A stretch of DNA of 64,000 nt from contig MU004230.1 of the NCBI GenBank assembly GCA_010405405.1, forward strand, positions 3,769,119-3,833,118, read 5' to 3'. Shown piece by piece: positions 46,874-57,577 of the stretch. Each line of letters begins with the position of its first letter. The first letter of the stretch is position 1. Source of the stretch: Microthyrium microscopicum (Eukaryota > Ascomycota > Dothideomycetes > Microthyriales > Microthyriaceae). A program made the position numbers and the translations under genes. The notes beneath the pieces were generated by a model. That model was not told the origin of the DNA, did no database searches, and saw only the letters and a list, made by a program, of their open reading frames with translations.

Positions 46874-47983
46874 ATGTCATTAAAGTTTGGGTTCGGCGCG
46901 AAGAAGAACGCCACACTCCCTTCGCGCAAGCCAGCCGCAAAAGTTTCAGCATTTGGACAAGACGACTCTGACGATGACGCGTCCAACAAGCTTGATGACC
47001 TGTCCAAGCCAGGGAAATTTTCCAAGAAGCCAAAACTCCCAATCTCACAATTTGGCGATCTGTCCGCGAAACGATCACATCAAAAGAACCTAGACAAGGC
47101 CTTGGAGGTGGACCCGTCAATATACGATTACGATGCCGCGTACGACGCACAAAAAGCTCGAGACGACGCAAGAAAGGCAGTGGAACGGGAAAAAGCCGAA
47201 GATGGCAAGGCAAAATATATGGGCAACCTTCTGGCAGCTGCGGAAGTGAGGAAAAAGGATCAATTGCGAGCCAAAGAGAAATTACTTCAACGTGAGCGCG
47301 TGGCCGAAGGAGAAGAGTTTGCGGATAAGGACAAATTCGTTACTGGGGCATACAAAAGACAACAGGAGGAGCTGAGGCGGTTGGAAGAGGAGGAGAAGCG
47401 AAAAGAAGAACGGGAGGAGGAAAAGAAAAAGAAAATGGGAAGCCAAGTTTTCTTCCGAAATTTCTTAAACGAACAAGACGGTCGATATCAGGATGATGCC
47501 GCTGCTACCAGCGAGGCACAAAAACAAGGTCTCAAGGGAGCAGATTCAGAGGCAATCAAGAAAACAGATGTCGATATCGCAAAGGAGCTCAACTCAAAAG
47601 GAGCCAGCATCACTCTGACGGACGATGGCGAGATTGCAGACAAGCGACAACTGTTATCAGCGGGCTTGAATGTTGTAGCGAAGCCAAAACCACCTCCCTC
47701 ACCAAAGCCTAATGCAAGTCAATCTGTAGCTTCAAAGCAGATTAGAGAAGACAAGTCGCTTGGAAAATTATCAGCTCGAGAACGGCAATCTCGAATGGTA
47801 GAAACTCAGATGGAACAGCTTCTCAAACGGCAAGCTGATGAGGAAGCCGATGAACTGCGGAAGAAAGAACACACAGCCAAAAGCCAGAAAACTGATGCTA
47901 CCATTAGCAGCGCGCGTGAGAGATATCTTGCTCGTAAAAAAGCTGCCGAAGAGGCTAAATCTACCCCGGGAAAAGACGCCTGA
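46874..47983 (+). CDS. NSRP1/CCDC55-like splicing regulatory protein (DUF2040)
   Basis: A single exon of 369 residues, MSLKFGFGAKKNATLP. The core at ~75-190 is the conserved NSRP1 region: LEVDPSIYDYDAAYDAQK, KAKYMGNLLAAAEVRKKDQL, EGEEFADKDKFVTGAYKRQQ. A long acidic/basic helix (ELRRLEEEEKRKEEREEEKKKK) follows, then SQVFFRNFL. The C-terminal half is charged and disordered and ends in a second helix RERYLARKKAAEEAK. In animals NSRP1 sits in nuclear speckles and modulates alternative splice-site choice. A nuclear splicing-related role here is by homology. The divergent neighbour is also splicing-linked. Confidence 0.88.
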   Translation: MSLKFGFGAKKNATLPSRKPAAKVSAFGQDDSDDDASNKLDDLSKPGKFSKKPKLPISQFGDLSAKRSHQKNLDKALEVDPSIYDYDAAYDAQKARDDARKAVEREKAEDGKAKYMGNLLAAAEVRKKDQLRAKEKLLQRERVAEGEEFADKDKFVTGAYKRQQEELRRLEEEEKRKEEREEEKKKKMGSQVFFRNFLNEQDGRYQDDAAATSEAQKQGLKGADSEAIKKTDVDIAKELNSKGASITLTDDGEIADKRQLLSAGLNVVAKPKPPPSPKPNASQSVASKQIREDKSLGKLSARERQSRMVETQMEQLLKRQADEEADELRKKEHTAKSQKTDATISSARERYLARKKAAEEAKSTPGKDA

Positions 47984-48900
47984 GCAAGGGATGAATAATA
48001 CGACCAAATCTATGATACCCCCTGTGTAGACTATGCAAGATACACAATACTATTTTGCTAAATCAAGCTAACCAACACACGCGCCATGGACCTTCAATTC
48101 AACCCTCAACGGGTCAACAACAAAAATGCCACGCGCCCATTGAGTGCGATATTTCCCACCACACCTTATAAAGATCATACTCTTTAATCCCCATCGTATT
48201 TGATAATCAACCATATTTTCCAGCCACTTGACGGGAAGTAAGAAGGTCGACAACGAACTGCCGCGGCTTGGAGCGGAAGTAGCTAATGGGAGCACGCCGT
48301 TTATTCTAACTGTTGGTCGAAGTGTCAATGATGATGATCGACTGAGGCTTAGAAGGATACCACGCGAGCAAAATAAATTGACCCTATGTGTGGCTTTGCG
48401 ATCGAAAAGGTGGCAAATATCCCGCCTTATAGTGTTATGAGCAGAGCCCTATGAGGATGATCTCAGCCTCAACAAGACAGCATTGCTCTAGGATGTTTGT
48501 GAAAACACTATCCGGACCACAAGATTTGGTGGTACGTAACGTTCCTCTGCACAGTAATTGAGGGATCTGCTGTTGACAATGACGGTTTACTGGGTGTTCA
48601 ATCCTTGGGATTTGTGGATCTCGATCCTGTATGATCCCGATCAGCCCACAAGTAATGAATTGATGATGTTTTAGAAGCACATCTTCCTCCTGGCAGGAAG
48701 CAAGAAATAATCACAAAGTATATCATTGCAAGGTAAGAAATTGCATAGAAATCCTGTGCGTATACATCCTTCTGTATGTGTCTGTATATAAGAATAAATC
48801 ACCAAGGCTTCTCCTGGCATTGATCCCTAAGCCTTGTATTCTTACCAACAAATATCAGTTTCCAGATAACTATCAAAGAGACAAATTTCGTTCTAGAAAT
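47984..48900. other. Intergenic with MITE copy C
   Basis: It contains the 3' flank of the NSRP1-like gene, MITE copy C at about 48126-48301 and the upstream region of the small secreted peptide. No other gene seen. Confidence 0.5.
48126..48301. mobile_element. ~176-bp MITE, copy C (degenerate)
   Basis: The left end is ATGCCACGCGCCCATTGAGT then GCGAT. The reverse complement of the right end is AACGGCGTGCTCCCATTAGC then TAC. Both align with the family end GCTCCCATCAAGTGCGATGG. The repeats are clearly diverged from each other and no target duplication is secure. Confidence 0.5.
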
Positions 48901-49071
48901 ATGCAATTCCAAACTTCTCTCTTAGTCATTGCCATGGCTTCATGTCTAGCCCACGCCTCCATTCTAAAGCCTCGAAGCACATTAAGTACCGTGGTAGCTC
49001 GGAGCACGGTCAATCCACCGATACCTCGTATCACTGTACATCCAGTTACTCCCCGGGACGTCGAATATTAG
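48901..49071 (+). CDS. Tiny secreted peptide with signal sequence
   Basis: ATG at 48901 opens a 56-residue frame. The first ~20 residues are a textbook signal peptide (MQFQTSLLVIAMASCLAHA: polar start, hydrophobic core, small residues before a likely A-S cut). The predicted mature part is about 37 residues, has no Cys, and is rich in Pro, Val, Thr and Arg (RSTLSTVVARSTVNPPIPR, then a short tail ending PRDVEY). No homologous family is recognised. It could be a secreted effector-like or pro-peptide product, or a chance frame. The signal peptide and upstream space argue for the former. Confidence 0.45.
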   Translation: MQFQTSLLVIAMASCLAHASILKPRSTLSTVVARSTVNPPIPRITVHPVTPRDVEY

Positions 49072-49453
49072 ACTTGCAATGTCTTTCATGAACACCATAC
49101 TGTCACTTGAATGTTTAAGCAAGAAGCAAGGTAAGATTTGACTTAACCATGTACGTAGAACGTTTAGCTTACACTGTATTCAGTCTGCAATTATGAATTA
49201 CACAAGAGGTGATGACTGTTGGGAGGATTCGACCGTTTCATGTGAAGTAGTTCTATGTTTAAACTACAAGAATGTAAAACTCCAATGATGATTTTGTCTT
49301 CAGAATGAGAAATGGATACTATCGAGGGGGAGTAGCCATTTTTCTTACAATCTTGAGGGACAAATTATGCGAAAGTCGTAGAAGAGGTTTAATGCGATAT
49401 ATTTCTATCACTGGAAGGGTATATATGATTTTAGCTTCAGCTACTACACCACT
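49072..49453. other. Intergenic, no gene seen
   Basis: Short region between the secreted peptide and the stop of the convergent MFS gene, presumably 3' UTRs. Confidence 0.5.
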
Positions 49454-51428
49454 TCACAAGTCCAAATTCCAATCTGGACCTGGATACTGTTCTCGCCACG
49501 CTGCACCTTTCAACATGAGAGCCACCATGGGCACAAAGCAAGCGACTTGAGCGCAAGCATACACAAGCCAGGCTGTCTGAACACCAAACCTAAACAAGAA
49601 ATGAAAGTTGTAGAAACCCAAACAGAATGAAAACATCTGTCTGCCAAAATTGAGTATTGTGGCAGTTTCTGACGTTTGTCTTGGGTAGCACTGCGATGAT
49701 TAGTTGTATGAACATTTACTGGCTGTCAGATAGTGCTTACCTCAGCGGTGTAGGCATATGTGACTGTTGTGATGATTTGAAAGCCTGCACTTGCGATTCC
49801 AATTCCTAGGCCGGGGCCGACCCAGTGCGTTCTGTGTTGCAAACAGAGTGCCTCGATGATTAGGCCTGTAGGTGCTAATATCACGCCTGGAAGCATGGCG
49901 TATAGTCGGTCTTCGGGAATGCGTTTGCCACTCCTGTTCACTGCTCGTCGTTCTGTGACCCAGTCGGAAAACCCTCCGGCACCGAATTCACCTAGCCATG
50001 AACCAAATGTCATAGGGAGCCCGAGGAGCAGGCCAATTTGCCAAGTACGGAAGTTGTAGTAGTGGTGGAAGAGGACGGAGGAGGTAGTGAAGAAGATGAA
50101 GTTGGCGTAGCCGGAAGTCACGGCGTAGTATATGGACGGTAGAACGATACTTGGATACCGGAGCATCATGAATGGACGCAAAAAGGCACCAGTGTCCAGC
50201 TTGCGGCCATCCTCACGCTTTTTACGCAGATACTCGCGCTGGTAGAGCGTCATATTTGGCCGAGAGAGACTGGCGACATTGCGGGAGTAGAGTGTTTCGG
50301 GAAAGGTTGCAGCAACAACAATAAAGACGATACCGGCAGCAATAGCGGGAATGTAGAAACACCAGTGCCAATTGATGCCTTTGTAGATGTAGCCGCTAAG
50401 CGTTGGGCCCATGTGGGCGCCAGTGATTTGGACAACCATATAGATGCCCAAGTAAAAGCCGCGCTCGTGTTGGTAAAACAGGTCGCAGACGATTACACTT
50501 CCAAGGCCGATGGGGATGGCAGCAAATGCTCCGTTGACACATCGAGCTATGATGATCATGATATAGGAGCGTGAGAGTCCCGACATTGTTGCCGTGGCAG
50601 CAGTGCCTAGCAGTGAGGCAATGAGGAGTGGACGACGGCCTATTCGCCCAGAGAGGGGATTCCAGAGGAATGGTGCTACACCCATGAGAGCAATGTAGGA
50701 ACCAATTGTATAGGAGGCTCGATTATATGTAACGCCAAAGTACTTATGCAAAGACCATAATGCAGAGGACTAGAGAGATTAGTGTGTGCTGATGACTTTG
50801 AGGGGTGGGGTCTTACAATGTCCATGGCGAGAAATTGGGAAAGGAAAGACATGAGAGATATAAGAATGAGAATGTTGACTTTTCGCCGTTGGTCCCAAGT
50901 TAATGGATCATTGTCGTCAGGCACAGGCTGCGGTTCGAGAGGAAGTCCAAAGGGATCTAGTTTTGTTGGTCTTCGAGGAGGCATTTGGAAGTGTAGGCTT
51001 GCTGGGTCGAAGCCCTTGTCATCGTCAAAAGGTGAGAGTGGTTCAGGACTGAGCTCTCCAGAAGACCAAGATTTCTTTTCGTAGATTGCATTTTCGTTTA
51101 TAGTAGAGAGATGCGCGTCTTTGACTGATGTTGGAGGACCAGTACTTATTGAAGGTTGGTCTAAGAGTAACGAGTGGTTTGAATGGCTCGGTTGATCTTG
51201 TAGTGGAATATCTTCTGTTGTAATCCGTTGGTCTATTGAAGCGATACCCGGCAGACTTTGGTTTTGTTGCCCCGTTATTGTCGGTCGAAAAAACTCGTCA
51301 AGACGATTCGACTCTGTCCGTCTAATAGCAATTTCTCCCATGGGACGAGCATCGCTCGCTCGGATATGATACGCGTTCCGGCGAGCATTTTGAGGACGCG
51401 GAATATTGTTCGAGGAAGTGGAGGTCAT
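49454..51428 (-). CDS. MFS transporter, drug:H+ antiporter-like with long N-terminal tail
   Basis: Three exons (51428-50817, 50769-49741, 49690-49454), with introns of 47 and 50 bp, give 625 residues. The first ~190 residues are cytosolic, polar and Ser/Pro-rich, ending NDPLTWDQRRKVNILILISL, the usual lead-in to TM1 in fungal DHA1/HOL1-type carriers. Signature elements include WNPLSGRIGRRPLLIASLLG (loop 2-3), RCVNGAFAAIPIGLGSVIV with HERGFYLGIYMVVQITGAHMGP (loop 4 and motif C region) and YTAECYPRQTSETATILNFGRQ before the last helices. About 12 TM segments fit. The substrate is unknown; relatives move drugs, polyamines or nutrients. The splice AMDISSALWSL restores TM1-loop continuity. Confidence 0.85.
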
Positions 51429-53098
51429 TGTACGGAGTACCCGAAGTGAGAAGTTGGTGAGAGCATCCGGCTGTGTTTGAGTCTCGCCGAAGCGAAGTTA
51501 TTGCATTCCAGATGTGATGGGTCGGGAATATTGAGTTGGTAATATGTGGTTGTTAGCACAATACAATTGATGAACGAGTGACAAGTTGGATAGCTAGTAG
51601 TTAAAAGTGCTACGCAACTGAGTATATAGACATAATGAAATTCGACACCACTGAAACGCCATCGCCACTTTGATTGGTATACATTGATTTGCAGCGCCTA
51701 TTTTGGAAATCCATGGGACCAGCTGAGCAGTCCTATTACAGAATAACAGCTCTACTCCAAAGAAGCACGGAAGCCGAGGATCTTCTTGTGTCCTGAGCAG
51801 CGGGTGCTCCTAACTGCACCAATGTCGAACAAGTCTTTCCACTAGGAAGTATCAAAGTAGATTAAAGTTTTGGCGCTAGGCTAGGGACCAGATCTTAGCT
51901 GCTAATGGTAAGATTTGAATCGTTAGAAAATGGGTAAGAACCGGTGTTCTTTGCGCTTGGCTTTTCCCCAACTTTTAAATGATCTCCAGTATGATTGTAA
52001 CCGAGTCTGCGGTCCGATAATTCGGCTCTGGAGGGGTCAGACTCTCTGTCCACCTGACACTCTCGGAACATCTTCGACATGATATTATAATAGCAAATCT
52101 CCCGTGAAACACCATCAGTCCCTCTGGTGTTCCTGGACCAGGCACAGCGAATCAAACCCTAAGAAACCATCTTTAGTAGAACTACGGGGCTTCTACCAGG
52201 AACGGTTTCTGAATGAAGCTCAAAAAGGCAATGTGACAAGACAGGGCTTGAAGTGAAAAGCGAGACCAGTTGTAAACTTGAGGAACAATCCTCGAGACTA
52301 GAAGGCGGCCCGTGTATTCCAGGTCCCACCATGGCCAAAGCAGAAAATGGTAAAAGGAGCCGGGAGAGTAGTGTCCCAGATTAAATGAACAATGCTGAGC
52401 GCGTTGATCTTCGGGCGACGTTGTTCGGCAGAGGCATAGCCCGACTACTAGAATGTACTGAGATTAGTAGAGAAGGCATGAGAGTGGGGAAAGAGCCTCA
52501 TCTAGGATGCAGGACTGTATTTGCAGACTTGCTCCTTGCGATCACAAACCCGTGGGCCATGGAAAGGTCAACGGGCTGTATGACAATGATCCAACCGGAT
52601 GATGATGGAACAGTCCCTAGTGCTCACAGGCCACAACGTAGATTGAGACCATAGGCCAAAGCAAGGCAAAGTAGGCAGATTTGCAGTGATTGTCTAGATT
52701 AAGTTCTAAAACGTAAGCTGCTTTGCCAGAATCAGCTATAGTGACGATTGAAATCATTATAGCAATCTACCTGAGTCTGGAGAAGGCGCGTCGTTGAGAT
52801 GAACTGTCAGGGGTTGATAAACAAATGTCGCGGCTAGCTCTGTCCAGTTATATGGCATCGGATAGGCGCGCGTGTTCGCAGACCGTCGCGGGGTTAGCGG
52901 GGTTTGTTAGCGTCAAAAAGTTGCACAGGAGGCTGACATTTTTTGCGACTACGACTGGTCAATCGCAAGGAGTCAAACTTTTGACTCACGCCCATTGATC
53001 GCGAGCCTCATAGAGCTGACTGGTGTTAGAGAGGACTCAATGCTTAAAAAGATTCCATTATAAGTTATAGAAGGGTTAACGTCTCTCAAATCACAATC
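51429..53098. other. Divergent intergenic region before ILV3
   Basis: It holds the promoters of the MFS transporter (left) and of dihydroxy-acid dehydratase (right), including a CPC1/Gcn4-type site. The frame 52385-52654 starts with ATG but has no protein-like features. No gene seen. Confidence 0.5.
52982..52988 (+). promoter_or_regulatory. Gcn4/CPC1-type site TGACTCA
   Basis: A perfect TGACTCA lies 117 bp upstream of the ILV3 start codon, with a near-match (GGAGTCA, reverse TGACTCC) at 52969-52975. This is the site of the cross-pathway amino-acid-starvation activator (Gcn4/CPC1/CpcA), which is expected to control branched-chain amino-acid genes. Confidence 0.55.
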
Positions 53099-54992
53099 AT
53101 GGCGCCCCAATTGCTGCGCCATGTGTCGCTGCGAGCGGCATCAATATGCTCTCGATCATATCGGTACCAGTAGCCATTGACTCGATCCGAAATTGCGACT
53201 AACATTGTTCATATAGCAACTTTCATTCTAAACCAGCTCTGAGAGCTGATGAGCTAGAGGGCCTCAACAAAGTCAGCCGTAACATCACACAGCCAAAGTC
53301 CCAAGGAGCATCTCAAGCCATGTTGTACGCAACTGGCCTCACGGAATCAGATTTGAAAAAGCCACAGGTTGGCATATCTTCTGTATGGTGGACTGGTAAT
53401 CCGTGTAATATCCATCTTATGGACCTGAGCAATATCGTCAAAGAAGGTGTTCAAAAAGCTGGTAAGTAAGTATAAAGATGGGTAACATCCAATACTGATT
53501 TATGACAGGGCTTGCTCCTATGCAGTTCAACACCATTGGTGTCAGTGATGGTATCTCGATGGGAACCATTGGCATGCGTTACTCGCTCCAATCTCGTGAT
53601 CTAATTGCCGATTCCATTGAGACTGTCATGGGTGGTCAATGGTACGACTCCAACATTTCCATTCCCGGCTGCGACAAGAATATGCCCGGTGTTGTAATGG
53701 CCATGGGCCGAGTGAATCGACCTTCAATCATGGTTTATGGAGGTACCATTCAACCAGGATGCGCCAAAACCATGAATAACGACTCCATTGACATTGTGTC
53801 TGCTTTCCAAGCCTACGGGCAATTCATCAGTGGCGACATCACCGAAGAAAACCGATTCGATATCATCCGCCACGCCTGCCCAGGAGAAGGTGCATGTGGC
53901 GGCATGTACACGGCAAATACCATGGCCACTGCAATTGAAACTATTGGCCTCTCGCTTCCTGGATCTTCATCAAATCCAGCTGCATCGAAAGCAAAACAAA
54001 TCGAATGTCTAGCTGCCGGCGAAGCAATCAAAAACTTGCTCAAAGAGGATATTCGGCCCAAGGACATTCTCACCCGCAAGGCGCTCGAAAACGCAATGGT
54101 CGTCACCATGATTCTCGGTGGCTCCACCAATGCTGTTCTCCATTTGATTGCCATGGCAGACTCCGTCGGCATCAAATTGACCATTGACGACTTCCAAGCC
54201 GTCAGTGACCGCACACCATTTTTAGCTGATCTCAAGCCTTCTGGAAAATATGTCATGGCCGACGTTTACAACATGGGAGGAACCCCAGCACTCCTCAAAT
54301 TCCTACTCCGAGAAGGCGTGATTGACGGCAGCACCATGACAGTGACAGGAAAGACGATGAAGCAAAATGTGGAAAACGTGAAAGATTTCCCAGAAGACCA
54401 AAAGATCATACGCCCCATGAATAATCCAATCAAGCCCACTGGGCACATCCAAATCCTCAGAGGTTCTCTAGCACCCGGTGGTTCCGTCGGCAAGATTACA
54501 GGCAAAGAAGGTCTCGTCTTCGTTGGAAGAGCCAAAGTTTACGATGCCGAAGACGACTTTATCAAAGCGCTTGAACAGGGAGAAATCAAAAAAGGCGAGA
54601 AAACTGTCGTCGTCATCCGCTACGAAGGACCACGTGGAGGACCAGGTATGCCAGAAATGCTCAAGCCCAGCTCGGCCATCATGGGAGCTGGTTTGGGACA
54701 CGATGTTGCGCTCATCACGGATGGACGATTCAGTGGAGGTAGCCATGGCTTCTTGATAGGACATATTGTCCCAGAGGCCCAGGAAGGTGGACCGATTGCC
54801 CTGGTACATGATGGCGATGAAATCAGCATTGATGCGGAGAAGCGGGAGTTGAATTTGAACATTAGCGATAGCGAGCTGGAGGCAAGGAAGAAGGCGTGGA
54901 CGGCGCCGCCGTTGAAGTACTCCAAGGGAACGCTGTACAAGTATGCGAAGTTGGTACAGGACGCGAGTCAAGGATGTATCACAGATGCATGA
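53099..54992 (+). CDS. ILV3: Dihydroxy-acid dehydratase, mitochondrial
   Basis: Three exons (53099-53163, 53217-53461, 53509-54992) give 597 residues. The enzyme dehydrates 2,3-dihydroxy-isovalerate and 2,3-dihydroxy-3-methylvalerate to the 2-oxo acids in valine and isoleucine synthesis, in the mitochondrial matrix. The N-terminus ([21 protein letters not shown]) is a basic, Ser/Ala-rich transit peptide. Iron-sulfur ligands are in place: C85 in GNPCNIH, C158 in GCDKNMPG and C233 in GACGGMY. The segment [16 protein letters not shown] near the C-terminus carries the conserved Ser region. Length and motifs fit an intact enzyme of the IlvD/Edd family. The TGACTCA site upstream suggests control by amino-acid starvation. 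Confidence 0.96.
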
Positions 54993-56046
54993 TCTGTTCG
55001 AATATTAAGATGAATACAATAGTCCTAATTAAGCGTGGGTTATTAAGAATCGTGTGTTTGTCTTGGATGTGTCAACTTCAAATTCAGCTACACCAACAGA
55101 TATTGGGACCAAACATCCCAGACACAGAACAGTTCGGCACGGAGCTCATCCATATGTCGATATCTTGGACACCAAACCAATCCACAAAATAAATGGCGCG
55201 CTCCCATCAACTGCGATGTCTCCCATCGCACTCTATAGCGAGGAAGTGTTTCAGGGGCCAGCGCATCCGATGAAGATGTTTCTACTCATTCAAAGGAAGA
55301 CAAAGCGCTCGGTCTAAAGCGTAGCAGATGGTAGCCACTGTAATTGATGGGAGCGTGCCCACTCACGGAGTACTTTGTCGGTCAGTTGACGTCAGCCGTA
55401 TGAATGCGTCCATACAAGATACGACTCTCAGACCAAGAAGTTGTCGAGACGTTGCGACAAGTCAAGGACCGAGACGGCGGAGATGGCAGATAAGGTACAT
55501 ATAAATGCCTTGCGCCATCACAGCCTTGCATTTCGATATTCTCCGGAATCAATCCTATTGGTGGTAGCCCTGGTTAGTGATCGATCTTCAATGCTGACAT
55601 GCCTTGCGGCTCAACACCATATAAACATACAGCTCTGCGCTTAAGATGAATATAACTTTGTTCATATCGGCTTTCCCAAATCCTGCCTCAACCCTTCCTG
55701 CTTTTTCTGTCTTATTTCTGAGAGTGTCGGCTCAATATGCAGTCGACTGCTGAGGTCAGCAAAACCGCCTTTGCCCAAAATGGGTCATGGTTTGGCCGTC
55801 GGAAAAGAGGTCGTTCCGTTGCCGATCGGCTTTGAACCCGCATCATTCACCCGTCAATGCTTTGCACAAGCTGTTCAACTTCCAATTGTTTCGAATCGTC
55901 TCTCAAAAACAACAGGACACGTTTCAATTGATATTGTATCAATCATACATAAACTCCACATCAAGCACTAAATCGCATCACCAGCAACGCTCAAGCAAAC
56001 CAATCCAATTGAACCACCATCAAAACATTCCCACACAACCATCATC
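54993..56046. other. Intergenic with MITE copy B
   Basis: It holds the ILV3 3' flank, MITE copy B at 55194-55361, and the promoter of the MAPEG gene. Two partial matches to the 20-bp CGG motif (CTTGCGGCTCAA at 55603-55614 and CGGCTCAAT at 55728-55736) are probably chance or degenerate. Confidence 0.45.
55194..55361. mobile_element. 168-bp MITE, copy B
   Basis: The left end TGGCGCGCTCCCATCAACTG continues CGATGTCTCCCATCGCA. The reverse complement of the right end is TGGGCACGCTCCCATCAATT then ACAGTGGCTACCATC. The first 17 bases of the two ends differ at two positions. Same family as copies A, C and D. Confidence 0.65.
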
Positions 56047-56582
56047 ATGACTACCACAATCACCATCCCCAAGGAATACGGGTACGCATCTTCCCGTCTG
56101 AACTCATCACTTTTGGAGATCCTAAACTAACAAAGCCCAGCTATGTCGTCGGCGTTGCAGCAACAACCTTCCTCCTCTCTGCCTGGCACGGACACCGCGT
56201 CGGCCCTTTCCGCAAAGCCGCCGCCATTCCCTACCCACATGCGTACGCATCCGCTGAGCAGCTGAGCGCCGCCGAACCATCAAAGAAGAACGCTATGTAT
56301 CTCTTCAACTGCGCTCAGCGCGCCCACTACCAGTTCATCGAGCACTACCCACAAGCGCTCGCCGGCCTTCTTGTTACTGGCATCAAGTACCCAGTGGCTA
56401 GCGCAAGTCTGGGCGCTATGTGGATTGTGAGCCGTGTATTCTATGCTACGGGATACACAAACAAGGACAAGGAAGGTGGAAAGGGCAGATATAGTGGTGG
56501 ATTGGGCATGTTGTATTACTTTGCGGAGATTGGATGGTTGGGAATGGGGTTGAAGATGGCGGCAGATATTGTTCTTGCTTAG
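56047..56582 (+). CDS. Microsomal glutathione S-transferase 3-like MAPEG protein
   Basis: Exons 56047-56081 and 56141-56582 with a 59-bp GTACGC..CAG intron give 158 residues. It has the usual MAPEG size and four hydrophobic segments: YVVGVAATTFLLSAW, QALAGLLVTGIKYPVA, LGAMWIVSRVFYATGY and the C-terminal MLYYFAEIGWLGMGL. The glutathione-binding signature appears in loop 1 as FNCAQRAHYQFIEHYPQ (Arg and Glu of the R-x-x-x-N/Q-x-x-E pattern). Proteins of this type conjugate or peroxidise reactive lipids with glutathione in ER or outer mitochondrial membranes. The first coding exon is only 35 nt. Its start codon MTTTITIPKEYG is typical of fungal MGST3. Confidence 0.92.
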
Positions 56583-56742
56583 AGGGATGCCGTATGGTTC
56601 GATAAGGAGGGATGAAGATGAGTTGTGTGACATATTTAGTACTGTAGATTACTACTGGAATCGTATATCAAAGTAACAATTGATAGCCATCATTGGCCTT
56701 GTCCTCTAAACTCCTTCGCTATGCAAGATACATTTCCCCATG

Positions 56743-57259
56743 CTATAGACCGCTCTGCAACGCAAAACCACTCAAAACCAAGACCAGTGAATTCGTCAAA
56801 CCCCACACAAACGGAATCCATGTACTCATCCGAAAATATCCAGCATTATAAACAGCACCCAGCAATGCCCCCGTTATACTACCGGCAAAGAGACCCTCTA
56901 TGCCAGCAGCAAACGCATACACAGCCCACACCACCCACACAAAGAGCCAGTTCTTGCGACTGCCTCGCCACAATATGATATTTGCGTAGGTGCTCGTCGC
57001 TAGATGGACTACACCAAAGAATAGCAGGGTCCAGACGACGGTGAAGCGCCAGATGTCGGCGGTCCGGTAGAGATAATAGGCGTTTGCGCTGTAGCCGTTG
57101 TGTACGGGGAAGGGCCAGTAGAGACTCGGGAAGGGGGGCGTTGTGTAGTCGGGTGGGATTGGGTTTTGGGGTCCTAGGTTGTTTAGGAGGTTTATGGGGT
57201 TGCTGGTGGAATAAGGTTAGTTTTGTTTCGTTTCGTGGTGGGTGGTGTGCTTGCCTCAT
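56743..57259 (-). CDS. Small multi-pass membrane protein, unrecognised
   Basis: A 5-nt first coding exon (57259-57255, ATGAG) joins 57202-56743 across a 52-bp intron with GC donor (GCAAGC) and CAG acceptor, and CTAAC as branch-like site. The product is 154 residues beginning MSNPINLLNNLGPQNPIPPDY. A hydrophilic Pro-rich start is followed by four membrane segments: around DIWRFTVVWTLLFFGVVHLA, NWLFVWVVWAVYAFAAGIEG, SITGALLGAVYNAGYF and IPFVWGLTNSLVLVLSGFAL. I recognise the overall look as a conserved hypothetical ascomycete membrane protein but know no function. The tiny exon is the weak point: the alternative is a start within a different upstream exon. It is convergent with the MAPEG gene. 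Confidence 0.65.
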
Positions 57260-57577
57260 GTTGGAGCTGCAGCCAGAGGCCGCATTGTGAAGCGCGATTA
57301 AGCGCAAGGGCTGGATGGGCTCTTGGAGATGTGCGCTGGGATATGTGTTGAATAATGGTAGATTTTTGAAGACTGAAGATGGAGCGGAGAATAGTTGAAT
57401 GGTTGATTGATTGACGGTGAGCTGGAGGAGTTGAAGTCGTTGAGAGACCAGGCCCAGCCACATGCATCCAAGATCCATGCCTTAGCCTTGCCTCGGTATT
57501 GACCGCGCTTTTCCCAGCGATCCACCCAAAACACCATATCCATATCAGTCAGGGCTTAGTACACCTCAATAATAATT

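Noticed and set aside
55603-55736. Two partial CGGCTCAA(T) matches before the MAPEG gene as further members of the motif set
   Set aside because: Only 9-12 bases match, the spacing is 121 bp instead of 82-83, and a 9-mer is expected about once per two windows by chance.
57298-57543. Minus-strand frame MDMVFWVDRWEKRGQYRG.. upstream of the small membrane protein
   Set aside because: It looks protein-like for 30 residues and then becomes low-complexity. No splice joins it in frame to the membrane protein with a normal intron, so it is left as possible leader sequence.
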